DNA of 64,000 nt from the NCBI GenBank assembly GCA_014529385.2, contig CM043944.1, positions 171,059,240 through 171,123,239 of the forward strand, written 5' to 3'. This stretch comes from Adiantum capillus-veneris (taxonomy: Eukaryota > Streptophyta > Polypodiopsida > Polypodiales > Pteridaceae). Positions 49,657 to 61,890 of the stretch are shown in pieces (the stretch's first letter is position 1; every line of letters starts with the position of its first letter). The translations under genes and the position numbers were made by a program. A model generated the notes under the pieces. It was not told the origin of the DNA. It searched no databases and saw only the letters and a program-made list of their open reading frames with translations.

Positions 49657-50690
49657 CGAAAAGCATTCCTTCGCACAAGAGCAAATTACTTCTTTGAAAA
49701 CTTTCCACTTTCATTCTAATGTTGGGCTCTCTTGATGCTCTATCATGCTTAACATTTGGTCCACCATATCAGCATATATAAGTGCTCGTTTGAAGTTTAA
49801 ACATAGGTACAAATGATTCACATCATGATTGGAGGCTACATGCTCGGGCCGTTTACCACACTTGAGGTCAATGCATAACATCCTATGATCCAATTCCGGA
49901 TTCCATTCACCAAGTGTAAAGCTTTGTATGCATTCTAGAGTGGCTTCCAAGAACAACATATAGTCAATCACGCTATCACCATTGTGCTTTCTACATGTAA
50001 AGTCATTGGTGCATTGCCATAGGGATACACCATTTGCAATGAGCATTCCGATACTATTGCATATATGTAGAAGTGACTTTCAATAGTGATCCAGTTCTTT
50101 TGCATCATTAGAACTTTGATTATACATTTATGAGTCATCCATTCTTCTTGAGACATGCAGCATGTCGACTTGTTGTGTGTCGTGTTGTAACATATTTGTG
50201 CGAGCATTCATGTCTCCAAAAAAAATGATTTCACCTTGATCTTTGTAATCAGCAATGTCTTCTTCTAGCTCAATGAAGGGCTGGTCTCTATCCATATCCA
50301 AGTGAGCAGAAAAGTTGGAGTCATAGTGAGGAATGTAGCAACCAACCACAAACATGACTTGACCATTTGGTGGGCTGATTTTCATCCATAAGTAGCATTT
50401 ATACTTATCTTCTTTGACAATGGAAATATCTTTCAAACCCTTTTTGGTCATACATGCTACACCTCCTGGCCTCTTTGTTGCTTTGCATTTTTGGCCCACA
50501 TCAAAGAATACACATCGTATTTATCAAATCCAAGAATTCGTTGCGCATCATGCTCCCATGTTTCAACAAGAAGTATCACATCGGAGTCATTGGTAAGTTC
50601 ATCAATGCCAATTCCCGCATTCCATAGATACCTGTTACAATTCCAAAAGCTTATTCGCAAGCGTGAGTTGGTCTCATAGATCATGTGTCC
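49657..50690 (-). pseudogene. LINE B endonuclease
   Basis: Minus strand in at least three frames. 50457-50684 has RISFWNCNRYLWNAGIG and VILLVETWEHD (metal-binding Glu). 50128-50499 has FVVGCYIPHYDSN and IIFFGDMNARTN. 49711-50046 has DSVIDYMLF and ELDHRMLCIDLK (Asp-His block). The order is correct for an APE-type nuclease, but the frameshifts make it non-functional. Confidence 0.82.
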
Positions 50691-50903
50691 CTATTTGTTG
50701 GATGGACTTGCATCCTCCTCAAGTGGTTTTTCTTCTTTAGATGACAACTTAACCTTCTTTCTTCTTTCCTCATATGCTTTGCGACGTACATTTTGTTGCA
50801 TAAGAGTGCGATCCTCATATACATTACAACCTGTTCCTTTGAGGTAGATCCAACTATTGTCAAGGATAATCTTTCTCTTTACCTCATCAGCCATGGTACA
50901 TAT
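50691..50903 (-). pseudogene. LINE B ORF1 C-terminal end
   Basis: Minus strand: MADEVKRKIILDNSWIYLKG, then VYEDRTLMQQNVRRK and a Lys-rich end. It continues RPIVC at 56539-56560 once copia-2 is removed. Together they match the L1-type ORF1 pattern RPI..F....K..IL....L.G..I.V.ED.T. Confidence 0.75.
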
Positions 50904-51700
50904 TGTTAAGTATGGAGCCTGATTTACCCTTGTAATTTTATGTGGTAAAAGCGCACATTTGTAAGGCCCCCATTATGAGGAGAAGCCATCGTGCGTGAAG
51001 GAAAATCACTCACCGGAAACCAAAATTTTCACGGACAAGAATCAGGGGCAACTTTAAAGGCCTCGGGGGTGGAGGCCCCCGAGACGTTTTTTTCGGCGGA
51101 ATATACTTTTTCACCGGAATATTATGGCCGGACGGCGGCCGAAAAGTGGTCGGAAAACAACCGGTCGGTTGGCCGATGGCCGGTAGTCAATGGCCGGTGG
51201 TCGGAAGTCAATGGTCGGTGGCCGGTGGTCGGAAGTCAATGGCCGGTGGCCGAGTTCAAAAGCAGACTTGTCTTCTCAAGGGCGGCCACACATGGGCGGT
51301 TTGGAGGGTCCGATTTGGACTTATTCGCACAAGGGCGGCTACACATGGCTGTCTCTCATAAGAGAGGGCAGCCCTTTTGGCCTATAAAAGGAGGCCATTT
51401 CTACACACATTTCATAGTGTGAAGTTGATGCAACAAGGTGAGTGTGAGGTGGTGAGAGTGAAGCAAGGCAGGAGCTCCATTAAGGGTATAATCCCTTTGT
51501 AAATTACTTCTTGTTTTGAAGTACTAAAGCCATTGAGTGGCTGCTTTCCCGTGGACGTAGCCCACATTGGGTGAACCACGTATATCGTGTGTACTCTCTC
51601 TCTCTCTCTCTCTACTCTATAATCTCGTGTATGTAAATCTGTCTCTCTCCATTAAGTAATCTACTCAATTATCTATTTAGCTACGTCTTATTTCCTAACA
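50904..51700 (+). repeat. Copia-2 5' LTR
   Basis: 797 bp. TATA box CCTATAAAAG at 51381-51390. A variable tandem repeat built from ATGGCCGGTGGTCGGAAGTC lies at about 51160-51255. A (CT)n run is near 51596-51613. Confidence 0.9.
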
Positions 51701-51773
51701 ACTGGTATCAAAGCAAGGTTTGCTCGTAGCTAAATTATCTCAAGGAAAGGATTCCTTGAATTGAGTGGGAGTT

Positions 51774-52331
51774 ATGGCGGAGGAAGGGAAGCTCAAGATT
51801 GAGAAGTTCAACGGCAAAAACTACCAACATTGGAAGATGCAGATTGAAGACTATCTCTACCAGAAGGACCTCTATTTGCCACTAGGCGGTCTTGCGAAGA
51901 AGCCCGCAACAATGGCAGATGAAGCATGGATTGTCCTTGATCGAAAGGCACTGGGAACAATCCGGTTAAGCTTGGCGTCAACGGTGGCCTTCAATGTTTC
52001 GGAGATGAATACCACGGAGGACTTGATGAAGTCACTTGACGAATTCTACGAGAAACCATCGGCATCCAATAAGGTATTTCTTATGAAGCGCTTGTTCAAT
52101 CTAAAGATGGCAGAGAATGGTTCAGTTGCAGAACACCTAAATGACTTTAACACAAACATAAGTCAACTTCGATCATTGAAAATCAATTTCGATGACGAAG
52201 TACGAGCTCTCCTTATACTATCATCTCTACCGGATAGTTGGGACAGCCTTGTGATGGCTGTAAGTAATTCTATCTCTGGCACAAATACTCTTAAGTTTGA
52301 TGATGTTGTGGGTGTTCTCCTAAGCGAGTAA
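51774..52331 (+). pseudogene. Copia-2 gag, N-terminal part
   Basis: The ATG at 51774 (MAEEGKLKIEKFNGKNY) is the natural start. The UBN2 gag domain is clear (HWKMQIEDYLYQKDLY, MKRLFNLKMAENGSVAEHL, LILSSLPDSWDSL). A TAA at 52329-52331 stops it where relatives read Glu. The same frame then continues in the next segment, so this is one substitution in an otherwise intact polyprotein. Confidence 0.88.
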
Positions 52332-53615
52332 ATGCGAAGGAGAAGCACAGGAGAATCATCAAGTGCTGCACTATCAGTGGAAACAAGAGGAAGGCCTAAG
52401 GAGAGGTTCAAAAACCAAAAGGGTCGTGATCGCTCAAGGCGGAGCAAGTCACGCACAAAGTCAGTTCTTGAATGTTGGAACTGCGGCAAGAAAGGCCACG
52501 TCAAGAAGGATTGCTGGTCCAAGAAGAAGAAGGAGACAGAGTCTCAAGACAACAAGCCAACATCGGAGGCCAATGTGGCAGGTAAAGTAGAGCAAGATGC
52601 TCTAATTCTCTCATTAGACAATGTGTCTAATTCCTGGATAGTAGATTCTGGGGCTTCATTCCATGCGACACCACACAAGAAACATTTCCAAGACTACACT
52701 AAAGGTAATTTTGGGTATGTATACTTGGGAGATGATGAAGCTTGTGAGATTGTCGGCAAAGGTACAGTTTCTGTCAAAACTGCTAACGGAAATGAATGGA
52801 AGCTTAAAGATGTTAGGCATGTTCCTTCTCTTCGCAAAAATTTGATCTCTACAGGACAATTGGACGATGAAGGTCACAACATTGCATTCGGAAACAAACG
52901 GTGGAAGATCTCAAAGGGATCTTTGGTGATTGCCAAGGGTGAAAAAGTCGGTACACTTTACTTGTGTGCTATTAGCACGCAACCTTCAGCTTGTGCAGCA
53001 ACTACAGAAGTTGACAGTGCGGTGTGGCACTACCGACTTGGGCATATGAGTGCCAAAGGAATGCAAATCCTTCAAACAAAGAAGCTTCTACCAGGTTTGA
53101 AAGAAGTGGACTTAGAGTTCTGTGAAGATTGTGTTTATGGTAAACAAAAGAGGGTAAAATTTCAAAAATCAGGAAATGAAAGAAAAAATAAAAAACTTGA
53201 GTTGGTTCATTCTGATGTTTGGGGTCATGCAAGTACACCATCACTTGGTGGCTCATTGTACTATGTAACATTCATAGACGATGCGACTAGAAAAACATGG
53301 GTTTATGTCATGAAGAATAAATCCGATGTATTTTCCATATTTCAAGGGTGGAAAGCCTTTGTGGAGAATGAAATAGGTACCAAGGTTAAATGCCTTAGAT
53401 CCGACAATGGAGGCGAATATTGCAGCCAAGCTTTTGAAAGCTTTTGTGCTAGCAATGGCATTCAGAGGCAAAGGACAACCCCAAGGACACCTCAACAAAA
53501 TGGGATTTCGGAAAGGATGAACAGGACAATCATGGAACGAGCACGAAGCATGTGGCTACATGCAGGCCTACCGCTTGAGCTTTGGGCAAAAGCTGTAAGT
53601 ACGTCTGTGTACTGA
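52332..53615 (+). pseudogene. Copia-2 zinc knuckle, protease and integrase
   Basis: Same frame as gag. Zinc knuckle CWNCGKKGHVKKDC (segment residues 48-61), protease WIVDSGASFHATPH (Asp codon 52644-52646), pre-integrase HYRLGHMSAKG with FCEDCVYGK. The integrase core has Asp in LVHSDVWGH, SDNGGEY, and Glu in NGISERMNRT. A TGA at 53613-53615 interrupts SVY*INRSPS (expected Leu); the frame resumes unchanged downstream. Confidence 0.9.
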
Positions 53616-55655
53616 ATCAATCGGTCACCCTCAACGGCATTGGATGGGGGAGTTCCAGAAGAGGCATGGACAGGTAAACCGGTGAATTATGCATTTCTCA
53701 AAGTGTTTGGGTGTGAGGCTTTCATGCACATAGATAGAAGCCTAAGATCAAAGTTAGATGCAAAGTCCAAAAAGTGTTTCTTCATTGGCTATGGAGAAGG
53801 AGACTTTGGGTATCGCCTATGGAATCCTGAAGATGGTAAAATCTTAAGGAGTAGGGATGTAATTTTTAATGAACAAAATATGTACAAAGATTACTTGGAA
53901 AGAAAACAAACAAAAGAAACAGGTGATGAGTACATGGAGCTTGAGGACGGTGAAGACTCAAGGACTGCAAACGGTGACAATGTGCAACAACGTCAACCAA
54001 ATGAGATGCCTCAACCTATTCCCCAAAGATCTACAAGAGCAAGTAGACCTCCAGAAAGGTTTGTTCCTTCCTTCAACCATCTCTTGATCTCAGATTCTGG
54101 AGAGCCGGAATCATATGAAGAAGCTATGCAACATGAATCCAAAGAAGAATGGACGAAGAGCATGCAAGTGGAGATGGACTCACTATATCACAACCAAACA
54201 TGGGAGTTGGTTGAGTTGCCTAAAGGTAAGCGGGCACTTCAAAACAAATGGGTGTACAAGATAAAGGAAGAAGAAGGTGGGAAGAAAAGGTACAAGTCTA
54301 GGCTTGTGGTAAAAGGTTTTTCTCAAAAGAAAGGTATTGACTTCAATGAAATATTTTCTCCTGTTGTAAAAATGAACTCAATTAGGCTTGTCTTAAGCCT
54401 TGTGGCTGCTCATGATCTAAATCTCGAGCAAATGGATGTAAATACGGCATTCCCTCACGGTGACTTAGAGGAGGAAATCTACATGCTTCAACCAAAGGGG
54501 TATGAAGTAAAAGGTAAGGAGAAAATGGTTTGCAGATTAAAGAAGAGCTTGTATGGTTTAAAGCAAGCATCAAGACAATGGTACTTGAAGTTTGATCGAT
54601 GGATGTTGGATCATGGATTCACAAGATGCAACTCGGATCACTGCGTCTACACGAAGAATTTGGGAGATGGGAAATTCATCATCCTAATGTTGTATGTTGA
54701 TGACATGTTGATTGCAAGTGCTAACATGCAGGACATCAAAGACCTAAAAGAGGAGCTGTCCAAATCTTTTTCAATGAAAGATTTAGGTGCTGCAAAGAGG
54801 ATACTTGGTATGAAAATATCAAGAGACAGGACGAAGAAAACAATAAAGCTATCTCAAGAAGATTACATCAAGAAGGTACTAGAAAGGTTTGCAATGCAAA
54901 ATGCAAAACCAGTTTCTACACCTTTGGCTGGTCATTTTAAACTAACGAAGGATATGTGTCCAAAGACACAAGAGGAGATAGCCTATATGTCTAAAGTTCC
55001 ATATGCTGCAGCGGTAGGTTCTCTAATGTATGCTATGGTCTGGACAAGGCCAGACATTGCACATGCAGTGGGAGTTGTGAGTAGGTTCATGGACAACCCA
55101 GGTAAAGAGCATTGGCAAGCTGTGAAGTGGATACTTAGGTATCTAAAAGGGACAACAACAAATGCTTTGTATTTTGGAGGAACTGATATTTTTCTAGAAG
55201 GGTATGCTGATGCAGATATGGCAGGTGACAAAGATACTCGAAGGAGCACTGCTGGCTATGTGTTCACGGTTGGAGGCACAGCAGTAAGCTGGGCTTCAAA
55301 GCTGCAGAAAGTGGTTTCACTTTCTACCACGGAAGCAGAGTATGTAGCAATGACGGATGCAAGCAAAGAAATTATGTGGCTTCACAGATTCTTAGAAGAG
55401 CTTGGATTCAAACAAGACAATTGTGTCTTGTACAGTGATAGCCAAAGCGCTATCCATCTTGCAAAGAACTCAGCCTTTCATTCAAGGACAAAGCACATTG
55501 AGGTGAGATATCACTTCATACGCACTCTTTTGGAAGAGGGACAACTAAAGCTAGGAAAGGTGCATACGAGTGAAAATCCTGCAGACATGTTTACAAAGGT
55601 GGTCAACAAGGAGAAGTTGAGCTTTTGCTCATCTTCAATCGGCATTCAAGGATAA
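53616..55655 (+). pseudogene. Copia-2 reverse transcriptase and RNase H
   Basis: 671 codons are open from the first in-frame Met at 53640. RT blocks: WVYKIKEEEGGKKRYKSRLV, QMDVNTAFPHGDLEEEIYM (FPHG where FLHG is usual), SLYGLKQASRQWY and YVDD (codons from 54693). RNase H: YADADMAGDKDTRRSTAGY, LSTTEAEYVAMT, YSDSQSAIHLAKN, KHIEVRYHFIRTLL, ending at 55655. Catalytic residues are present. Two upstream nonsense codons, not this segment, are what break the element. Confidence 0.9.
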
Positions 55656-55715
55656 GAAGCCAGAATGGAAAGCAGTCACAGGTTTGGTTTGGAGATCAGT
55701 CTCCAAGTGGGAGAT

Positions 55716-56538
55716 TGTTAAGTATGGAGCCTGATTTACCCTTGTAATTTTATGTGGTAAAAGCGCACATTTGTAAGGCCCCCATTATGAGGAGAAGCCA
55801 TCGTGCGTGAGGGAAAATCACTCACCGGAAACCAAAATTTTCACGGACAAGAATCAGGGGCAACTTTAAAGGCCTCGGGAGTGGAGGCCCCCGAGACTTT
55901 TTTTTCGCTGGAATATTCTTTTTCGCCGGAATATTATGGCCGGACGGCGGCCGGAAAGTGGTCGGAAAACAACCGGTCAGTTGGCCGGTGGCCGGTAATC
56001 AATGGCCGGTGGTCGGAAGTCAATGGTCGGTGGCCGGTGGTCGTAAGTCAATGGCCGGTGGCCGGTGGCCGAATTCAATGGCCGGTGGCCGAGTTCAAAA
56101 GCAGACTTGTCTTCTCAAGGGCGGCCACACATGGGCGGTTTTAGAGGGTCCGATTTGGACTTATTCGCACAAGGACGGCTACACATGGCTGTCTCTCATA
56201 AGAGAGGGCAGCCCTTTTGGCCTATAAAAGGAGGCCATTTCTACACACATTTCATAGTGTGAAGTTGATGCAACAAGGTGAGTGTGAGGTGGTGAGAGTG
56301 AAGCAAGGCGGGAGCTCCATTAAGGGTATAATCCCTTTGTAAATTACTTCTTGTTTTGAAGTACTAAAGCCATTGAGTGGCTGCTTTCCCGTGGACGTAG
56401 CCCACATTGGGTGAACCACGTATATCGTGTGTACTCTCTCTCTCTCTCTCTACTCTATAATCTCGTGTATGTAAATCTGTCTCTCTCCATTAAGTAATCT
56501 ACTCAATTATCTATTTAGCTACGTCTTATTTCCTAACA
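55716..56538 (+). repeat. Copia-2 3' LTR
   Basis: 823 bp, differing from the 5' LTR by a few substitutions and about one extra 26-bp unit of the GGCCGGTGGCCG-type repeat (55972-56095). TATA box at 56221-56230. Confidence 0.9.
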
Positions 56539-57272
56539 CATACAATAGGTCTTTCTCCCAAGTGAGGGACTCCTTGTTTTCCAACTCGATGTGCACCATA
56601 AGCCATGATTCCTAACATGCCAAAGTGTGTAGCAAAAAACTCTTCAATAGCAACCGCAAGAGATTGGAGTGTTTCCATGCTTTCCTCCTTGATTCCACAC
56701 ATGATGATGTTCTTTGAGAGTTTTTGTCGTTCTTGCAATTCTTGAGTGTCCACATTCTCTACATTCTTTGCTTGGACAACGGCTTGCGTGATAGGAGATG
56801 TAGAAACCACATTATCCTTACATATATCAGCCCATGATTTGGATGCATTTCTCATCTCACATACATCATGTCATATTGTATCTATTGTTTCCTCTTTCAA
56901 TACATGATCACTCTCAACTTTGCTTAAGCGCTCTTTCAATACATTCATGTCAACAAGAGAGCATTTACATTTTTGAACTTCATTCTCAAGATGCATCAAG
57001 CGTGTTGTTTGCATTTCAAGAACCTTCTGAAGGTGCTCATTCTCCACAATGAGAACTCTTAAAGTGCCATTCTCCATTGCAAGTGCGCGCAACTCTTCAC
57101 CTTGCTTGTTGACAGTGTCTTGTAATGAGATCAAGTAAGCCATGATCATTGCTTCCGTTATTGTAGACGATGTGGTTGGATTAGCATCCAAATTCCTTGG
57201 AGATTTTGCATCATTCTCCATGGCGAGTGTGGATTTTCCACCCTTGCAAGTTTTGTCTGACATTGCCTTCAA
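56539..57272 (-). pseudogene. LINE B ORF1: coiled coil and RRM-like domain
   Basis: Minus strand from 57272 (MKAMSDKTCKGGKST). A coiled coil follows (SLQDTVNKQGEELRALAMEN, EMQTTRLMHLENEVQ). A TGA at 56871-56873 interrupts it in frame (ETIDTI*HDV, probably Arg). Then RNASKSWADICKD and an L1-ORF1-type RRM: NIIMCGIKEESMETL, FFATHFGM, YGAHRVGK, ERPIVC. Copia-2 splits it there, and 50691-50903 is the remainder. The protein would bind LINE RNA as a trimer. Confidence 0.78.
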
Positions 57273-57484
57273 GTCGGCAACAAAAATGAAAAGTTTTGAT
57301 AGTTTTTTTAGTTCTGAGATGCTATTACAGCAAAGCCTTCCATTACACGAAAAAATTTATGTCTTTACATCAATGCGTAGAGGGCTTTGTGCTCTTCGAT
57401 TAAGGCTATAGATCACCCAAATCAGAGTTCAAATGAGCGAGTTATGATCAAAAGAGTGAATTGTTGTCTACCAGGTCAAAAAAC

Positions 57485-57528
<44 letters not shown>

Positions 57529-57717
57529 TAGGGAAAGTTGGGAAGGTTTTATAACACACACACACACACACACAGGGAGAGAGAGGTAGGGGAATCCGGG
57601 AATGGTTAAGTCCACAGAGAGAGAGAGAGGGAGAGAGAGAGGGTCAAGGGAGAGAAAAAAGGAGCAAAAGTGATGGTGACGACGATGTGGGATCAAGGTG
57701 TGTTTACCAAGGAAAAA

Positions 57718-57778
<61 letters not shown>

Positions 57779-57874
57779 CCGACAGCGGGTCAAGGGAGAG
57801 AAAAAAGGAGCAAAAGCAATGGTGACGACGATCTGGGATCAAGGTGTGTTTGCCAAGGAGAAAAAATCTAAGTG

Positions 57875-57938
<64 letters not shown>

Positions 57939-58022
57939 AGAGAGAGAATTAATCTCAAAAGAGAGGAAAGAATCTTTTTGTAATCTACTTGCCAGATTCC
58001 AAAAAAGGGCTCACCAAAAAAT
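57273..58022. repeat. (GA)n/(AC)n-rich block with a tandem duplication
   Basis: GA runs at about 57489-57526, 57617-57641, 57723-57777 and 57879-57934; an AC run at 57556-57575. The block GGGTCAAGGGAGAGAAAAAA through AAGGTGTGTTTRCCAAGG and its GA run occurs twice (about 57641-57777 and 57788-57934). The two copies differ at few bases. No gene is supported. Confidence 0.85.
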
Positions 58023-59078
58023 ATCCCCCATTTGTTTAAACAAGGCTTTCGTAACAATCCAACAGAAAGCACTTTGTATGTAAAGCGTGAGGTTGATGTA
58101 CTTCTCATCATCGTTCTTCATGTTGATGATTTGTTGATCACTGGACCCTATGAGAGACATATTGTTGAATTTAAGGCTGATTTGAATGCTACTTTCAAGA
58201 TGAAAGATTTGGGATTGTTGCATCATTACTTGGGCATATAGTTTAAGCAACGTGATGGTGGTATTGCCTTGTATCAAACAAGTTACATAGAGACATTGCT
58301 ATGTAAGTTTGGACTTAAGGACTGCAAACCTATTGCGGTTCCCATGAAAACATGTTTGAAGTTGAGTCTTCATGATGCTGGTGATCCTTCCGGTGTCACT
58401 CTTTACCAAACTAATGTTGGCTGCCTTATTTATGTATACAACATGAGGCTTGATATTTGATTTTTGTAGTCTCACAAGTTAGCAGATTTATGCATAGCCC
58501 AGGGTCTAAGCACTAGTAGGATTTCAAGAGGATATTTTTCTACTTGAGTGGCACGTTACATCTTGGCTTGTTTTATCCCAAGGCAGGATCATTGTTGCTA
58601 GATTTACATGCTGTTTTGGACTCAAATTGGGCTGGTTGTTATGACACACGAGTATCCACAGGTAGTTTTTGTTTCATGCTCAATAGTTCATGAAAATCAT
58701 GGTTGAGCAAGAAGCAACCTACTGTATCCACTTCCAGTTGTGAGGCTGAATACAAGGCAGTCTTCATAGCCAGGATTGAGTGTGTATCGATCATAAAAGG
58801 TATGGCCGATTTGGGTGTTCGACAGGACACTGCCAACATCATCTACACTGACAATCGGAGTGCATTAGCAGTTGCGAGAAACCCAATTTCCCATGATCTC
58901 TCACAAAGCACATTGAGTTGCATTACGACTATGTCAAGGAGAGACTCTCAGCAGGAGAATTCAGCTTGGCTTATTTGCCAACAAAGAACAAGCTTGCAAA
59001 TATTTTCACAAAGGCATTGTCTCATGAGAAGTTTGAAACTTTTCGCAAAGCTTTGGGCTTACTCCCCTTTGTGAATTA
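58023..59078 (+). pseudogene. Copia reverse transcriptase/RNase H fragment
   Basis: Plus strand with stops and frameshifts. RT: NPTESTLYVKREVDVLLI, LHVDDLLITG (His for the usual Tyr), FKMKDLGLLHHYLG, QTSYIETLLCKFGL. RNase H: WLSKKQPTVSTSSCEAEYKA, IYTDNRSALAVARNP, then shifted KHIEL.YDYVKERL and KNKLANIFTKALSHEKF. It is a different family from copia-1 and copia-2. The 5' half is missing; a GA-rich block lies at the break. Confidence 0.85.
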
Positions 59079-59331
59079 ACATGTCCTCAGGGCATGGAAC
59101 TTTCGTATACTCTATGTGCCACCTCTCGTTCACCGCATCACTCCCAAGGGGAATTTGTTACCAGATACATGTGGTAGTGAGTGTGTGAACACACTTAGGA
59201 CCGTCGGGACATTTTTCCCTCACTAGGAGGTTTTTTCCCTCGTGCATTGTATATATGATGTTAGCGTGCAAACAAGAAGCCTAAACAAGAACCTCTATAG
59301 CCTTGCACACACCACACCGTCAGAAGGAAAC
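59079..59331 (+). repeat. 3' LTR candidate of the copia fragment
   Basis: A polypurine tract CCAAGGGGAAT (about 59144-59154) is followed by TGTTACCAGATACATGTGG from 59156, as at a copia 3' LTR. The far end is uncertain (perhaps GGAAACA near 59332), since no partner LTR is in the window. Confidence 0.45.
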
Positions 59332-59790
59332 ACCATAAAATTGCGAAAAATACCTATGTTGAACACCTGTAAAGTCGGGATGGAAACAGCCCTAACATGA
59401 ACCATGATAAAAATTAATGAAAACCAACACCATAAAGATTAATCTCATGTCATTTAGACCTCTGTAGAGTATCCATATGCTTGATTCTGACAACAGACGA
59501 GAGACTTACAAGCTTTTGAAGTTGGGGTAGGAAAAAGGGTGTGCAGGGAATTGTAGCTATTAAAAAGGGGGTTTTTTGCCTCTTATCCCAAGGAATTTTC
59601 TCTCCCTCTTAGCCGACATGGTTCTCTCTTTGGTCACCTTTTAATTGGTCCATTTTGGGCTTAATTTGGGTAGAAAAAAGTATGTCTCAAAGCATTATGT
59701 ACATCTATGCACTCGAGGCTAGTGAGCAAGCTTTTTAGCATGTACTAGTGACTTTATCTTCATCCAAAAAATACCTGACATAGCTTGCCA
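59332..59790 (-). repeat. Probable LTR part of the Ty3 integrase remnant
   Basis: On the minus strand a purine tract (CTAGGGGGGTTGGCAAGCTA, 59781-59800) is followed at 59780 by TGTCAGGTATTTTTTGG, a likely LTR start. The tract is nearly the same as that of the small gag-only element (23495-23513). The other end is unclear. No gene is seen. Confidence 0.45.
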
Positions 59791-59800
59791 ACCCCCCTAG

Positions 59801-61010
59801 CTCGCTTGATCATTCATGACAAGTAGAGATGTCTAAGATGAACAACTGCTGCATTTCATCCCCAGAAACCTCATCCACATTGTCAGATGTTTCCACATTG
59901 TTTCCTCCTATTGACAGCATTTCATCAGTCACAATCGTCATCAAACGTGCCAGATATTTCTTCAATATATAACCATTGACATGATATTTATATTGTGCAC
60001 CATTCAAGTCTTCCAATTGATATGTTCCATTATCAAATTTGTTTACAACAGTAAAAGGAACTTCCCATTTGATTTGAAATTTCCTCTAAAAGGTATTGTC
60101 CAATTTACTATTGTATCACAACACCAAATCACCCTTCTCAATTTTTTTATCCTCCATGCACTCATTGGCTTTTAGTTCAGCCTTCCTTGACACTTCCTCA
60201 TAGTGACTCAAAGCTAAAACTCTATCCAATTGCAAGAATTCTAAATCCAATAACCTTTTCTGCCATGCATTTGTTTGCTCTTCATCTTCCAATGACAACA
60301 ACTTGAGAGCAGGAATTTCCACTTCAATTGGCAATAAAGCTTCCTTGCCATAAACCAAGTGGTAAGGGGAAAATCATATGCTTGTTTTGATAGCAGTTCT
60401 GTAGGCACATAACGCACAAGGCAACTCTGAATCCCAAGTCTTCCCATGTGTCTCAGTCATCTTTGTCAAATAGCTCTCCTCTAAATCCTGGTCCTCTATC
60501 AAAAAGTAGCTCTAGTGGCACATCAAGTTTGCAGCATATGTACTCATAAACAAATTTTCCCATTTTTTTACTGGTAATCTGTTTGACAGCCTTGGCTTCT
60601 GCCCATTGTGACAAATAATCCACTGATGTCAAGATGTAAGCATTTCTTTTGCTAGTCATAGGTAAGGGTCCAATAGCAAAGATTTCTCAAACACATCAAA
60701 AGCTAGCATTATCTTTCGCAATTCAGGCTTCAAAATTCTCTTTCCCATCCTTTGACAAGGCAAACATGAGTTGCACCCATGATTAACATCCCGTTGAATA
60801 CTCGGCCATATGTAACCTTCTTGCAAGATCTTATGCAACATGATCTTCATAGCAAAACGGCCTCTACAAGACCCGTCATGATTTTCTTCCAGGATTTTGT
60901 AAATTTCCTCTTTCCATGGTACAGGACGCAAAACCAAATCACCTCCTTTCATGTAAAGTACATCATTGTTAGCAGCAAGCTAACACAGATACCATTTTTC
61001 AGAGTTCTCA
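59801..61010 (-). pseudogene. Ty3/gypsy integrase remnant
   Basis: Minus strand. 60656-60952 has the H2C2 domain (GRFAMKIMLHKILQEGY ... CNSCLPCQRMGKR). 60453-60659 has part of the core (ILTSVDYLSQWAEAKAV, YEYICCKLDVPLELLFDRGPGF; SD is changed to FD.RG). 60116-60358 has the core end and C-terminus (MVYGKEALLPIEVEIPAL, KIEKGDLVL), and 59810-60016 the tail (LNGAQYKYHVNGYILKKYL). Several frameshifts and a missing segment near the catalytic Glu make it dead. RT and gag are absent. The frame before 60952 adds ENSEKWYL near 61010. Confidence 0.8.
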
Positions 61011-61138
61011 TTGTGAAAACACTTATGATTTTGATAAATCGAGAATATTCTAACTCGTTTTTTTTTTTAATAAACCTTGTAATTGATGAGCTGGGGCTAC
61101 AAGCTTCCAGATTGTATCAACCTATCATTACCCATCTT

Positions 61139-61890
61139 TGTTAGAAATCCCAAATTATTCGTTTTGACCACCAAAAACCTTGGCTAAGGTATAAAATCCA
61201 ATTTTTGTAAGTTATTATTAAGTTTTGGATAATCAAATACACAGAGTGAGCTAACGGTGCTCTCTCCTCTCCTTCTCGTGCTTCCTACTCCCTCCCCGGT
61301 TGTCACCTTGCAGTTGTGTTTATTGCATTGCAACCGCAGGTAAGAGCTCTACGTATTGACGTAAGCACATCACAATAATTCTTAACTTTTGGCATCACCG
61401 ACCCGCGGCCTAATTTCATCATGACTAGGAATTTACACTTTCAAATCAGAAACTAAGCATAGGCGGGCTATTGGGGCATCATTGCTAAGCATTTAGATGC
61501 ATTCTAGATCGAAAATGACTAGGTCAAAAATCCCCTACTGTTAATAATCGTGATTTTGGAACTTGACCTAAAGTGTGGTTTGAGACCATAAGCATGTGTG
61601 GTTAGGTCTTATAAACATGTCCTAGAAGTTTTGTTACGTTTGGATGTCATTTGATGATGTAACGGATGTGATTTGTTTGCCGATGAGAGATTGGCTTTTG
61701 GTGATTTCAGTCACTTGAGTGTAGCTTGAGTTAGATGCGAGTTGTTAGTTGTTTTTTGAGAGATTGACAACCTCTTGTAGCCTGTATACACTAGAAGAGT
61801 CAACTTCATCCCATGGTTTGACAATTTAATCGTGGTTCTCATTAATACTGCAATAAAATAGGATGGTGAGGTTAGACATGCATCCCACAT
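61139..61890 (+). repeat. Candidate 5' LTR of a plus-strand Tat/Ogre-like element
   Basis: A primer-site-like sequence follows at 61891, so an LTR should end at CATCCCACA (61890). TGTTAGAAATCCC at 61139 is a possible start (752 bp). No partner lies in the window, so the left border is a guess. It contains one ATAATCGTGATT site (61543-61554), a diverged form of the palindrome repeated downstream. Confidence 0.4.

Larger units (their letters stand above)
50904..56538 (+). mobile_element. Copia-2: Ty1/copia element inserted in LINE B ORF1
   Basis: 5635 bp. LTRs at 50904-51700 (797 bp) and 55716-56538 (823 bp), TGTTAAG...CTAACA. Primer site TGGTATCAAAGC follows the 5' LTR (from 51703). Polypurine tract AAGTGGGAGAT sits at 55705-55715. 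Flanks CATAT (50899-50903) and CATAC (56539-56543) agree in four of five bases. gag-pol is whole apart from two point nonsense codons. Confidence 0.92.
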
